Counted from the first letter of the stretch, positions 15,473-23,899 are shown. The stretch: 35,403 bases of DNA from DAOQAU01 sp964640325 (GCA_964640325.1 CAZXID010000020.1:1-35403); one strand, 5' to 3'. Program-made: numbers and translations. The notes: generated by a model not told the origin, from the sequence alone.

Positions 15473-17017
15473 ATGGCAACATCAATAACAGATTTATTAA
15501 CTCAAATAAAATCGGAAAGCGAAAGTTCAAAAAAAACTTACGCTGATAAGTCAGATGCTTTTGAAGATATTTTTAATAAAGTGAACAAAAACTATACCAG
15601 AGATGAAAACGATTTTAACGCTGAAGATAAAAAAATTGATTATCAAAAAAGAAACGATAAATTTGAACAAAAAGAAGACGAAAATAAATCAGAAAACACT
15701 CTAATAAAAAAAGATTCTTCCAAAAATGATGATAAAAACAATAACATCGAAAATAACACTAAAATTGAAAACAATGAAAAACCTTTAAAAAATGATGAAA
15801 CTCAAAAAAAACCTGACGAAAAAGAGATTCAGGAAGATAAAACACAAATAAAAGAAGCCTCGGAAGATGTTAAAACCGAGCCAAGCGAAAATAAAGTTGA
15901 ACAGAATACAAATCAAAAAAAACAAGAACCGATTATTAATCAACTTTCAACAACAATAGCTGCAAACATTAAATCTGAGGCAGTAGATGTTCTTATAAAA
16001 AATTTACAAATCGGCACAACCCAAAATCAAGTACAAGCTGCACCCAATAAATTAAAACCGCAAATACAGACACAAGCACAGACACAAACACAGCCACAGA
16101 CACAGCAGGTTTTACTTAATTTAAAGCTCGAACATTCTCAACAAAAAAATTCAATCGAAACTGTAAATAAAACACCACAAAAAATCACGGCTGACGTTCA
16201 ACAACTTAGTACGGATATAAAGACAAAAATGCCGCTAATACAAGCCGGAATTGATATAAAAGCAAAAGGAACTGAAACAATTGAACAAAAGCAGTCCATA
16301 AAAGATTTTTTACAAAAGACCATTTTAACCCAAGAAATGCTTGATGTAACAAATGCAAAAGTAACAAGTGTTGAACAAAATACTTCATCTAACAATTTAC
16401 TCAACAAACAAAGCCCTCAGGAAAATGCTATTAAATCTTTAGTGGATTCAAATCAACAAAACAGCCAAAACTTAAACGCCGCGGAAGCAAAAATAAACTT
16501 TAATAAAACAATAGAAAATATTCAAACACCAAAAGAACTTCCCAAAAGTGACATTATGGCACAAATTCACACAAAACTTTCTGAAGCAAAAGACGAAGGC
16601 TCAACAAGGGTTACCATCGTTCTTAAACCGGAAAATTTAGGCAAAGTTAATTTGGAACTGATTAACGGTAAAGATGGCCTTATAGCAAGAATGACAGCAG
16701 AAAACGTCCAAGTTAAAGAACTTTTAGAGAAAAATTTGGACGGGCTTAAAAATTCACTCGGAGCACAAGGGATTCAAGTTAACGATGTCAACGTGAAAGT
16801 CGAAAACATAGAAAAACAATCCAATGAAATGCTCAATTTTGAATACCAGCAAGAAAACATGAAAAACGAACAAGAACAAAAAGATTCTCAAAAAGCTGAA
16901 GATAAAAATCAAAGTAATCAAAATAACACTTTGGACTCTTTAGATAATTCCGAAGAAGATATTGAAGAAACTTCTGTTTCAGAAAAACACGCAGGAAATG
17001 TCGATTACAAGGTTTAA
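15473..17017 (+). CDS. fliK: Flagellar hook-length control protein FliK
   Basis: FliK is secreted during hook assembly, measures hook length and switches export specificity. Most of its 514 residues are a low-complexity Lys/Glu/Asn/Gln-rich ruler region, including a QTQAQTQTQPQTQQ run encoded by tandem ACAGAC-like hexamers near 16070-16108. The conserved globular Flg_hook domain is at about 370-450 (TRVTIVLKPENLGKVNLEL, then LGAQGIQVNDVNVKVE). A further acidic tail follows. AGAGGA precedes the ATG, 11 bases after the fliJ stop. The hexamer tract may vary in length between strains, which would change ruler length. Confidence 0.9.
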   Translation: MATSITDLLTQIKSESESSKKTYADKSDAFEDIFNKVNKNYTRDENDFNAEDKKIDYQKRNDKFEQKEDENKSENTLIKKDSSKNDDKNNNIENNTKIENNEKPLKNDETQKKPDEKEIQEDKTQIKEASEDVKTEPSENKVEQNTNQKKQEPIINQLSTTIAANIKSEAVDVLIKNLQIGTTQNQVQAAPNKLKPQIQTQAQTQTQPQTQQVLLNLKLEHSQQKNSIETVNKTPQKITADVQQLSTDIKTKMPLIQAGIDIKAKGTETIEQKQSIKDFLQKTILTQEMLDVTNAKVTSVEQNTSSNNLLNKQSPQENAIKSLVDSNQQNSQNLNAAEAKINFNKTIENIQTPKELPKSDIMAQIHTKLSEAKDEGSTRVTIVLKPENLGKVNLELINGKDGLIARMTAENVQVKELLEKNLDGLKNSLGAQGIQVNDVNVKVENIEKQSNEMLNFEYQQENMKNEQEQKDSQKAEDKNQSNQNNTLDSLDNSEEDIEETSVSEKHAGNVDYKV

Positions 17018-17043
17018 AAATTAAAAATGGGGGAGGAAATAAA

Positions 17044-17529
17044 ATGGCAGCATCAGTACAAAATCAAATAACAGATATGCAAAATACAACAGCACAATAT
17101 CAGGCTTCTTTGCCAAAGACAACCGGCACAAGCGAATTTGATGCTGATACATTTCTTATGCTAATGCTTAAACAACTTCAATATCAAGACCCTCTTTCAC
17201 CTATGGACAATAAAGAATTTTTGGCTCAACAAGCGCAATTTACTCAAGTTTCTGCAACTCAAGAGCTTAACAAAAATATTTCAACGAATAACTACATAAT
17301 GCAAACTCTTGCTCTTGTAGGAAAAGAAGTCACAATAACAGATCCTGAAAATCCGCTTCAAACAATAACAGGTATAGTCACCGAAGCAGGTTTTGAAAAC
17401 GGCGGATCATCCATCCAAATAAATGGAAAAGAATATCCGCTTGCACTTGTTCAAAGTGTCAGAGAACCTGGAACAGGAACAAACAATAATACAAGCAATA
17501 ATAATAACAATAACAACGAATCATCGTAA
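17044..17529 (+). CDS. flgD: Flagellar hook-capping scaffold FlgD
   Basis: FlgD caps the growing hook and guides assembly of FlgE. The family signature FLMLMLKQLQYQDPLSPMDN (37-56) and EFLAQQAQFTQVSATQELN are clear. At 161 residues it is shorter than enterobacterial FlgD (~230), so the C-terminal Ig/tudor-like domains are reduced to about 55 residues. It ends in a polyasparagine tail (TGTNNNTSNNNNNNNESS), encoded by AAT/AAC microsatellite DNA. The ribosome binding site is GGGGGAGG. It lies between fliK and flgE in the same operon. Confidence 0.92.
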   Translation: MAASVQNQITDMQNTTAQYQASLPKTTGTSEFDADTFLMLMLKQLQYQDPLSPMDNKEFLAQQAQFTQVSATQELNKNISTNNYIMQTLALVGKEVTITDPENPLQTITGIVTEAGFENGGSSIQINGKEYPLALVQSVREPGTGTNNNTSNNNNNNNESS

Positions 17530-17580
17530 ATAAGGGATTAATGGAAAGATTAAATTAAGAAAGTATAACAGGAGGAGAAA

Positions 17581-18978
17581 ATGTCACAAGCACTATACAC
17601 AACAATGGGCGGCATCTCAGCAGCTCAGGCACAAATTAACGTTGTTTCAAACAACATTGCCAATATCAACACAATTGGATTTAAAGAATCCAACGTTACT
17701 TTTCAGGATATTTTCTCTACCACGCTGACCGGCGGTAACTCTCCAACTGTAACAACAGGGGGTAAAAACCCTGTTCAAATAGGCTTAGGTGTTCAAGTAG
17801 GAACCATTTCCAAAAATATGGATTCGGGAACTTGGACAGCAACAGGCAAAGCCACCGATATGATGATACAAGGAAACGGATTTTTCACCGTAAGATCTTC
17901 AAGCGGACAAATCTTCCTGACAAAAGCCGGTAACTTCACCTTTGATGCAAACGGAGACATGGTAAACGCTCAAGGCTACAAAGTTGTAGGCGCTAACCAA
18001 CTTTATACGGCAAGCAGTTCGAGCTCCACCGTAAAAGTTCCTCAACAAATTGTTTCAGCAGTAACGGCTAACAACGCCATGGCATCAAAATCTTTATCAG
18101 ACTTAAACGATTGTCAAATTACTACAGGGAACATATTTATCAACGTAAATACCTCCGCAGTATCTGAAACAGTTCCTGTAGCTTTGGATGCTACTGACAA
18201 TACCATACAAAAAATATGTGATAAAATTCAAAATGCTATCGATGCCAAAATGGGCTGGACTGCTGCAACCAGAGGGGTAACAATAAAATGTGATGCTTCT
18301 ACCGGCGGTAAAATAAAATTTGAATTAAACCAAGCCATAGCCCCTCCAAACAGAGTAAACAACCTTGATTTTGGACCGGGAACAACAAACCCGTCAAACT
18401 TCTTTGAACAAATCGAACTTTCATCACTTAATCCGGACACTCATGAATACACGAGTAAAATTTTAGATTATCAAGTTGATGTTTCTCCGGTAACAAGTAC
18501 AACCGCTGCAATTGCAATTAAAAACTACAGTATAGCAGGAGACGGTTCAATCGAAGCGACTTACTCAAACGGGGACAAAGTAACCATTGAATTAAACACC
18601 GCAGACAATACTTTCAGATTCAAATACACAACTTCAACGGGAATTACAATAAGAAAAGATGATGTTCATGTTAACCCTAACGTAGCGCAACCGCCTAACT
18701 TCCAAATCCAGCTTGCCAACGTAATCAACCCTGAAGGTCTTGTTTCAGAAGGCGGAAACCTCTGGTCTATGGGCGCAAACTCAGGTACTCCGATATATAC
18801 CGTCGGCGGCGCTATGGGCGTAGGCGCAATCAAATCAGGAGGCTTGGAAGCTTCTAACGTTGATATGTCAAAACAATTCTCAAACATGATTATGGCTCAA
18901 CGTGCCATTCAGGCAAATTCAAGAGTGTTTGGCGTAACAAGTGATATAATGCAAACACTTGTTATGTTAGGCAGATAA
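17581..18978 (+). CDS. flgE: Flagellar hook protein FlgE
   Basis: This is the structural subunit of the flagellar hook. The N-terminal D0 rod motif VSNNIANINTIGFK (22-35) and the D1 segments NGFFTVR and TKAGNFTFDANGDMVNAQGY are typical. The C-terminal coiled-coil part (SNVDMSKQFSNMIMAQRAIQ through the end) completes the D0 domain. The variable D2/D3 region (about 150-385) shows no recognised similarity. At 465 residues it falls in the normal range. AGGAGG lies 5 bases before the ATG. It is the last gene of the hook operon; a short CATGCC/GGCATG hairpin (18994-19008) follows but lacks a T-run. Confidence 0.93.
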   Translation: MSQALYTTMGGISAAQAQINVVSNNIANINTIGFKESNVTFQDIFSTTLTGGNSPTVTTGGKNPVQIGLGVQVGTISKNMDSGTWTATGKATDMMIQGNGFFTVRSSSGQIFLTKAGNFTFDANGDMVNAQGYKVVGANQLYTASSSSSTVKVPQQIVSAVTANNAMASKSLSDLNDCQITTGNIFINVNTSAVSETVPVALDATDNTIQKICDKIQNAIDAKMGWTAATRGVTIKCDASTGGKIKFELNQAIAPPNRVNNLDFGPGTTNPSNFFEQIELSSLNPDTHEYTSKILDYQVDVSPVTSTTAAIAIKNYSIAGDGSIEATYSNGDKVTIELNTADNTFRFKYTTSTGITIRKDDVHVNPNVAQPPNFQIQLANVINPEGLVSEGGNLWSMGANSGTPIYTVGGAMGVGAIKSGGLEASNVDMSKQFSNMIMAQRAIQANSRVFGVTSDIMQTLVMLGR

Positions 18979-19110
18979 TTTTAATATTTCAACCATGCCT
19001 GCGGCATGCCCTGATAGTGCTTTATTATTGAATTATTAAGGGATGTTAACAAACATGAAGAAATATTAAATCCCCCCGAAAACATGTACTTTCATGGTTT
19101 TGAGGGAAAA

Positions 19111-19137
19111 TCAAAACAGTCAAAACAGTCAAATAAA
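19111..19137. repeat. 9-base tandem repeat upstream of yggS
   Basis: TCAAAACAG, TCAAAACAG and TCAAATAAA in tandem, ending 8 bases before the -35 element of the yggS promoter. It could be a regulatory site or one of the short arrays common in this window. The remainder of 18979-19110 shows only weak hairpins (for example ACATG/CATGG near 19082-19100). Confidence 0.5.
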
Positions 19138-19144
19138 CAAAATG

Positions 19145-19173
19145 TTGTCCTAACATGAAAGTTGGAATATAAT
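19145..19173 (+). promoter_or_regulatory. Promoter of yggS-sepF
   Basis: TTGTCC (19145-19150), a 17-base spacer and a consensus TATAAT (19168-19173). Transcription would start near 19180, about 40 bases before the yggS ATG. Confidence 0.7.
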
Positions 19174-19221
19174 CGAAATATGTTCTGCTTTTGGGACAAG
19201 GTCTTGTAGGATTAGGGACTT

Positions 19222-19884
19222 ATGGGTTCAATAAAAGAAAATGTCTTAAAAATACAAGAAGAAATCGCACCTTATAAACCAAATATCATCGCCGTTACAA
19301 AGTATTTTGACGAAAGCAAGATTGAAGAAGCTTATAATGCAGGGTTAAGAGACTTTGGCGAATCAAGAGTTATCCAAGCTGCGGAAAAAATCCAAAAACT
19401 TCCGCAAGAAATCAGGCAAAATTCGAATTTTCACCTCATAGGTCACTTACAAAGCAATAAAGTTCGAAAAGCGATAAAAATTTTTGACCTGATACATTCG
19501 GTAGATTCTTTAGAACTGGCAAAGACGATTTCTCAAGAAGCTGTTAAAGAGGGGAAAATTCAAAAAATTCTCTTGCAATTAAATAATGCCCGAGAAGAAC
19601 AAAAATTCGGTTTTTCAAAAGATGAGCTTTTTGAAGTATTTGAACAGATAAAAGAACTTGAGGGGATTAAAGTTAAAGGCTTAATGAATATGGCTCCGCT
19701 TGAAGCAACAAGCCAAGAATTACAAGAATTATTTAAAGATGTAGTAAAAACAAGGGATGAATTAGAAAAAAAATATTGCTGTGAATTAAAAGAAATCTCA
19801 ATGGGAATGAGCGGCGATTATAAAGAAGCTTCCTTTGCGGGAGCAACCATGATAAGAGTAGGAAGAAAATTATTTAGTACATAA
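19222..19884 (+). CDS. YggS/PLPBP family pyridoxal phosphate homeostasis protein
   Basis: This single-domain alanine-racemase-fold protein binds PLP and maintains vitamin B6 and amino acid balance; it has no known catalytic activity. It has 220 residues. The PLP-binding lysine is K27 in IIAVTKYF, followed by FGESRVIQAAEKI, FHLIGHLQSNKVRKAI and the phosphate-binding end SMGMSGDYKEASFAGATMIRVG. An AGGATTAGGG stretch lies upstream of the ATG. It sits 20 bases ahead of sepF, an arrangement common in Gram-positive and cyanobacterial division clusters. Confidence 0.95.
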   Translation: MGSIKENVLKIQEEIAPYKPNIIAVTKYFDESKIEEAYNAGLRDFGESRVIQAAEKIQKLPQEIRQNSNFHLIGHLQSNKVRKAIKIFDLIHSVDSLELAKTISQEAVKEGKIQKILLQLNNAREEQKFGFSKDELFEVFEQIKELEGIKVKGLMNMAPLEATSQELQELFKDVVKTRDELEKKYCCELKEISMGMSGDYKEASFAGATMIRVGRKLFST

Positions 19885-19904
19885 CATATTTGGAGGAAAG
19901 ATTA

Positions 19905-20399
19905 GTGACAGTTACAGACAAAATTAAATCTATTGTTGGTTTTTTAACACAAGGTTTTGAGCAGAGAGATGATGTTTTTGAAGATATGGCCGACGAACTT
20001 GGTATGGAATATCCCATCGAAGATAATTTGGCTTTAGAACCGATGTATTCAAGCAATTATCGCACCGAAAAGCAAAGCGACTTAAAAGTAGTTGCCCATC
20101 CTAATTACAAAAGCTACGAAGTAATGGTTATTGAGCCACGTTCTTTCGGTGAGGCCGGACAAATAGTTCAAAATTTAAAAGAGAAAAAGACTATTGTTCT
20201 AAATTTGCATCTTTTGGACAAAGAACAGTCACAAAGAACTATCGATTTTGTTTGCGGAGCAGCACACGCTCTTAACGGAAAACCGCAAAAAATAAGTGAA
20301 ATGGTTTTCATTTTCACTCCAAACAATGTGACTTTGTCCGTAGAAGCTGCAGCAAATATGAACAAATTCAGAGATTCCTTGTGGAACCAACCGCAGTAA
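19905..20399 (+). CDS. sepF: Cell division protein SepF
   Basis: SepF binds the FtsZ C-terminus, aligns FtsZ filaments and anchors the Z-ring to the membrane in bacteria lacking FtsA, such as cyanobacteria and Gram-positives. The C-terminal core (KSYEVMVIEPRSFGEAGQI, then the DFVCGAAHALNG and FIFTPNNV strands) is clear. The N-terminus is a likely amphipathic helix (VTDKIKSIVGFLTQGF), followed by an acidic linker. The start is GTG at 19905, 7 bases after GGAGGAAAG. An upstream TTG would put the binding site inside the gene. It is 164 residues long. Confidence 0.92.
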   Translation: MTVTDKIKSIVGFLTQGFEQRDDVFEDMADELGMEYPIEDNLALEPMYSSNYRTEKQSDLKVVAHPNYKSYEVMVIEPRSFGEAGQIVQNLKEKKTIVLNLHLLDKEQSQRTIDFVCGAAHALNGKPQKISEMVFIFTPNNVTLSVEAAANMNKFRDSLWNQPQ

Positions 20400-20455
20400 T
20401 TACCGCGGTAAAGTGACCTTTAATTTGAGATGTTAAAGGATAGTTGTAGTTCTGG

Positions 20456-20484
20456 GGAGGCGGCAGCCTCCTTTTCTTTTTTTT
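20456..20484 (+). terminator. Intrinsic terminator of yggS-sepF
   Basis: Stem GGAGGC (20456-20461), loop GGCA, stem GCCTCC, followed by TTTTCTTTTTTTT. It ends the forward transcript. Confidence 0.85.
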
Positions 20485-20488
20485 AAAA

Positions 20489-20523
20489 AAAGGGCGAAGT
20501 TTCAAAAAGAAACTTCGCCCTTT
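20489..20523 (-). terminator. Intrinsic terminator of the rsmH-ftsL transcript
   Basis: 15-base arms AAAGGGCGAAGTTTC (20489-20503) and its complement (20509-20523) around a 5-base loop. In the reverse direction the stem is followed by a T-rich stretch. With the preceding terminator it separates the two convergent division operons. Confidence 0.85.
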
Positions 20524-20538
20524 AATTATTCTGTCAAA

Positions 20539-21003
20539 TTAATATCCTATAGCCCAAGTAAAAGGCTTTTGGGCATCAATTTTTTTATTTGATAAATTAG
20601 CAGTTGAAACCGCTTTAACTTCAATCACCTGTTGGGCCTTTTGAAGCATATTGTTCTTTTGCATAGTCATATCAACATTATTAAATGACTTTAGCCTGTC
20701 TAATTTATTTTGCAAATCCGAGTTTTCGTCATTAAGAACAACGGTTTGCCTGTTTAAATCGTTCAAAACCATCTCATTTGCTGATGAAAAATAGTAACTT
20801 ATGGAAGTCAAAACTATAAAAACTCCCAAAAGCGTAGTTAAAGTCAAATTAATTTTTCTGATTGCCATATCTTTTCTTGTGTTCTCCTTCGGAAAATAAC
20901 CCTCTATTATTGGATTATAGTGTTGAGGATTACTCTGATAACCCTGGTAGTATCCTTGTGAAGAACCGTAATTATCAATAATTTGAGATTGTCTTTGAAT
21001 CAA
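20539..21003 (-). CDS. FtsL-like division protein
   Basis: This bitopic protein of 154 residues has a tyrosine/glutamine-rich cytoplasmic N-terminus (about 1-45), one transmembrane helix (about 52-69, LTLTTLLGVFIVLTSISYYF), and a periplasmic leucine-zipper-like coiled coil (ANEMVLNDLNRQTVVLNDEN onward). This is the architecture of FtsL/FtsB. It directly follows rsmH by 12 bases, exactly where ftsL sits in dcw clusters. Sequence identity to FtsL is not obvious, so the call rests on topology and synteny. The start is TTG at 21003 with GGGAGTAGG 4 bases upstream. The adjacent ftsI usually expected next is missing: a terminator follows. Confidence 0.65.
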   Translation of the reverse strand: MIQRQSQIIDNYGSSQGYYQGYQSNPQHYNPIIEGYFPKENTRKDMAIRKINLTLTTLLGVFIVLTSISYYFSSANEMVLNDLNRQTVVLNDENSDLQNKLDRLKSFNNVDMTMQKNNMLQKAQQVIEVKAVSTANLSNKKIDAQKPFTWAIGY

Positions 21004-21015
21004 TTATCCTACTCC

Positions 21016-21951
21016 CTAGCTAGAAATCCTCCTTGCGATTCTTAATTTCGCACTTCTGGATGGCGGATTTTCTTTTACTTCTTTTTCACTCGCAACGATG
21101 GGTTTTTTCGTAATCACTTCCAAAATAGGTGGCTCACAAGTACAAATCATCTGATTTCTAGGGCATCTGCACTTTTGAGAATACTCTCTAAAGAGACTTT
21201 TAACTATCCTGTCCTCAAGCGAATGAAAACTTATCACACTAATTATAGCACCATCCCCTAATAAATGAAACACTTTTTCAAAAGTATTTTTTACATTTGT
21301 TAACTCTTGGTTAACTTCAATTCTTATTGCCTGAAAAACCCTTGTGGCAGGATGTATAGACGATTTTATTTTGGGCGTGCATTCGATTATCAAACTTGCC
21401 AATTCGCCAGTTGTTGCAATTGGTTTAACCCTTCTTTGTTCGACAATTTTTTTTGCAATTCTTTTCGAAAAACGCTCTTGTCCGTATTCACTAAAAATCC
21501 TGACCAAATCCTTTTCACTAAAGCTGTTTACCACATCATAAGCGCTAAAATTAGCTTCTTTATTAAATCTCATGTCAAGCGGGGCGTCTTTGGAAAAAGA
21601 AAACCCTCTTTGCGCTTGTGTAAGCTGATGGTATGAAGCCCCCAAATCAAAGATGATTCCGCCTGTTATCTTATCAATTTTAAAATCTTGTAAAACTTTC
21701 GTAATATTTGCATAAGAATCTTGCACTATTGTTAAGTTATCGTAACCTTTGAGCCTTTCTTTTGCTGCATCTATCGCATCTTTATCAATATCAAATGAAA
21801 TAAGCTTTCCACCGGACTGAATTTTTTGCAAAATAAGTTCACTATGTCCTCCGCCTCCCAAAGTCGCATCAACATAAATAAGCCCGCTTTTGCAATTTAA
21901 TGCTTCAACGGATTCATTTTTCATTACTGTATAGTGCTTGAATTCAGACAC
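21016..21951 (-). CDS. rsmH: 16S rRNA (cytosine1402-N4)-methyltransferase RsmH
   Basis: RsmH (MraW) methylates N4 of C1402 in the decoding centre of 16S rRNA. At 311 residues it is full length. The SAM-binding motif DATLGGGGH (28-36), GIIFDLGASYHQLTQAQRGF, the PLDMRFN segment and the C-terminal VISFHSLEDRIVK are all present. A cysteine cluster CRCPRNQMICTC near 270-281 looks metal-binding. The start is GTG at 21951 with GAGGAATT upstream. No mraZ is seen; instead a 31-codon membrane peptide lies 130 bases upstream on the same strand. Confidence 0.97.
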   Translation of the reverse strand: MSEFKHYTVMKNESVEALNCKSGLIYVDATLGGGGHSELILQKIQSGGKLISFDIDKDAIDAAKERLKGYDNLTIVQDSYANITKVLQDFKIDKITGGIIFDLGASYHQLTQAQRGFSFSKDAPLDMRFNKEANFSAYDVVNSFSEKDLVRIFSEYGQERFSKRIAKKIVEQRRVKPIATTGELASLIIECTPKIKSSIHPATRVFQAIRIEVNQELTNVKNTFEKVFHLLGDGAIISVISFHSLEDRIVKSLFREYSQKCRCPRNQMICTCEPPILEVITKKPIVASEKEVKENPPSRSAKLRIARRISS

Positions 21952-22031
21952 AAAAAATTCCTCTGCTATCAGCTAGATTATACCACGCACGACAACAAAG
22001 GGCACTTTTGCATGTTCCAGCGGAACATATC

Positions 22032-22048
22032 AAAAAAGACCTCGTCTT
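22032..22048 (-). terminator. Weak terminator after the 31-codon gene
   Basis: Reading the reverse strand: AAGAC-GAG-GTCTT followed by TTTTG. The five-pair stem is weak, so read-through into rsmH is possible. A second small hairpin TGTTCC-AGC-GGAACA follows near 22013-22027. Confidence 0.4.
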
Positions 22049-22078
22049 ACTAATTAGGTTTTAAGTTGGAATTGAGAC

Positions 22079-22174
22079 TCAGTGATGTGTTACAAATTCA
22101 TCCCATATGCTAGGGACGACAATCAATGCAGCATAGACGATGAACCCGAACAGTATCAGGTTAAAAGCTTCCAT
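22079..22174 (-). CDS. 31-residue single-pass membrane peptide
   Basis: A short open frame on the reverse strand starts with ATG at 22174 and ends at TGA 22081-22079. It has a good ribosome binding site (TTAGGAG, 8 bases upstream). The peptide begins MEAFNLILFGFIVYAALIV, which forms one hydrophobic helix, and ends in a polar tail VPSIWDEFVTHH. The codons are varied rather than homopolymeric, and the length, binding site and helix together suggest a real small membrane protein. It lies upstream of rsmH and is followed by a weak hairpin. The size recalls accessory subunits of membrane complexes, but I recognise no family. Confidence 0.55.
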   Translation of the reverse strand: MEAFNLILFGFIVYAALIVVPSIWDEFVTHH

Positions 22175-22299
22175 GGTCAGACTCCTAAAATAAGCTTACC
22201 CTTTTACTATTCCACATTTGTAAAAAATATTAACTTGTTTTTCGTCCGGCTTAACAAAACGTAACAAAAGAATTTATGTTAATATGGGAGAAGAGGAAA

Positions 22300-22626
22300 A
22301 TGAAGATGAAAATAGCAACCCTTTTTAAAGAACTTTGCTGTTCAAGATGTAAAGCGGATTTTGATGAAGATTCTGTCGAGATAATGAGAGAAGAAGATGA
22401 AATGCTAGTCTTTAGGCTTGTTTGCCGTGAATGCGGAAAAAGCTTTGGGGTAGCTTTTCTTGGAATAGGTGATTTTGAATTGAAAAATTATTGCGAAGGA
22501 GATAAGGTTTTAAAAATGAAAAACGAACCTGAACCCATCAGCGAAGATGAAGTTCTTAATGCACACAAATTCATCAAAGAATTTGATAAGAACTGGCGCA
22601 AATTTATTTCCGACTTAGATGATTAA
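22300..22626 (+). CDS. Zinc-ribbon hypothetical protein (108 residues)
   Basis: Two CxxC pairs (C14-x-x-C17 in CCSRCKADF and C42-x-x-C45 in VCRECGKSFG) are spaced as in a zinc ribbon. The protein is otherwise acidic and soluble, with a helical C-terminus (EDEVLNAHKFIKEFDKNWRK). The likely start is the ATG at 22300, after GAGAAGAGGA; an upstream ATG at 22276 would add eight residues. The stop TAA overlaps the stop of the convergent DUF378 gene within a shared TTAA. It may be a nucleic-acid or protein-binding accessory, but function is unknown. Confidence 0.75.
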   Translation: MKMKIATLFKELCCSRCKADFDEDSVEIMREEDEMLVFRLVCRECGKSFGVAFLGIGDFELKNYCEGDKVLKMKNEPEPISEDEVLNAHKFIKEFDKNWRKFISDLDD

Positions 22627-22826
22627 TTTTCTTTACAAGAGTAATATACCGTAAAGGCTGAAATTATTGCGCTCAAACCCACAAGCGAATAAACTGCCCT
22701 TGAGACATAACTCATTTCTCCAAAAAGAGTCGCAACCAAATCAAATCTGAAAAGCCCTACCAAGCCCCAGTTAATGGCGCCTATAAGAACTAAAATATAG
22801 GATAAATATTTTAAAAAATTAAACAT
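22623..22826 (-). CDS. DUF378 family membrane protein
   Basis: This 67-residue inner-membrane protein has two hydrophobic helices. The family signature LIGAINWGLVGLFRFDLVATLFG and the second-helix SRAVYSLVGLSAI pattern are clear (given here in part). Members are small proteins of unknown function in many phyla. A very good AAGGAGG precedes the ATG at 22826. Both stop codons of the convergent pair are read from one TTAA. Confidence 0.88.
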   Translation of the reverse strand: MFNFLKYLSYILVLIGAINWGLVGLFRFDLVATLFGEMSYVSRAVYSLVGLSAIISAFTVYYSCKEN

Positions 22827-22974
22827 GAAACCTCCTTTTTGTATTTTTTTATTATTTGTAGAAAAATAACATTATTCAATACCCTTTTTGATTAAGCAAA
22901 AGCGGTAATAGTTTTAAATTTATTTTTTTTATCTTATTATTTACTAGTATCATAATTCAAACTGGATCTATATT

Positions 22975-23685
22975 TTGAACAAGTATTTTAATCTTGTAGT
23001 ATTTTTAATATTGTTTGTGCTGACAAATACTTCTTGTTTTGCCATGCAAACCGTAATTAACGTCCCCAGTGCAGACGTAACAGAAAAAGGGCATGTTTCT
23101 TTACAGCAGGAAGCTCAATTTAGAGCATGGGGCGAAGATGCTTTTTTCACCGGTACAACCTATGGAGCTATAGGTATAGGGCATAATACGGAATTAAGCA
23201 TTGATCTTTTTAACGTTTCCGCACCGGCCTCTCATAATATATCTATGGGCGTGGGATTTAAGTCGGCAATGCCTATTGCCGGCCTAAAAGAAAAATTCCC
23301 CGAACGGGAATTTAAATTTACCGTAGGAAGTGAAGTTTTAATAGGACTTGAAGGAAACGGGGTAGGAAATTGGACTTATGCACATTTAAGCGGCAGAGTT
23401 CCAAAACTAAATACAAGAATCTCTGCCGGTGCCAGTTACGGCACAAGACAAGTTTTTGGGGTAAATAATGTTTGCTTTATAGGGACAATTGAACAGCCTG
23501 TTACCAAAAAATTAACCCTTTTAACCGAATGGTTTTCGGGTAACGAGCATTTTGTTGGATTTTTAATTCCGGGTTTCAGTTATGCACTTCCTAAAAATAC
23601 AACTATTTATGCAGGTTATCAAATTCCTAATACTCCTCAAAACGGGACTTCCGGTTTTATAATACAGCTTGCTAAGATTTTTTAA
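22975..23685 (+). CDS. Exported beta-barrel-like protein
   Basis: This 236-residue protein has an N-terminal signal peptide (MNKYF then LVVFLILFVLTNTSCFA; cleavage probably after residue 23). The mature part is rich in glycine, aromatic residues and alternating strands (GIGHNTELSIDLFNVSAP, FKFTVGSEVLIGLEGNG) and ends in a phenylalanine. This resembles an outer-membrane barrel and would indicate a diderm envelope. The start is TTG at 22975, the first possible start after an in-frame stop at 22945; the binding site is weak. Specific function is unknown. Confidence 0.65.
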   Translation: MNKYFNLVVFLILFVLTNTSCFAMQTVINVPSADVTEKGHVSLQQEAQFRAWGEDAFFTGTTYGAIGIGHNTELSIDLFNVSAPASHNISMGVGFKSAMPIAGLKEKFPEREFKFTVGSEVLIGLEGNGVGNWTYAHLSGRVPKLNTRISAGASYGTRQVFGVNNVCFIGTIEQPVTKKLTLLTEWFSGNEHFVGFLIPGFSYALPKNTTIYAGYQIPNTPQNGTSGFIIQLAKIF

Positions 23686-23865
23686 TATTACCGACATATA
23701 CACTTGACAGGTCGATTTTGTTTGTTTTAAACTATAAGTGTAGTAAATTGAAAGCCGAACACATGCTTACAAAACAATTTTCAAAAACAGGTTCTTGTTG
23801 CTTCTGTAAAGATTTTAGGAAATCTTGCGGTAGTTTTTGTTGTGCATAGCATAAAAAATATAAAA

Positions 23866-23899
23866 AACGCCCGAGATTTCTTAAGAAATCTCGGGCGTT
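23866..23899. terminator. Perfect 34-base palindrome upstream of the 528-residue gene
   Basis: AACGCCCGAGATTTCTT and its exact complement with no loop. The flanking T-run exists only for reverse-strand transcription (TTTTTT after the stem), yet no reverse-strand gene leads into it. On the forward strand it sits between the barrel-like gene and the next ATG, 30 bases ahead, without a T-run. It could act as a 5' hairpin or an antisense terminator. The rest of 23686-23865 has a TTGACA at 23704 and a small AAGATTT/AAATCTT hairpin. Confidence 0.6.

Noticed and set aside
18994..19008. Intrinsic terminator after flgE
   Set aside because: The CATGCC/GGCATG stem is short and is not followed by a T-run.
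22079..22174. Photosystem or cytochrome small subunit identity for the 31-residue peptide
   Set aside because: Size and topology are similar, but no residue pattern matches such a family that I recognise and no partner genes are present.
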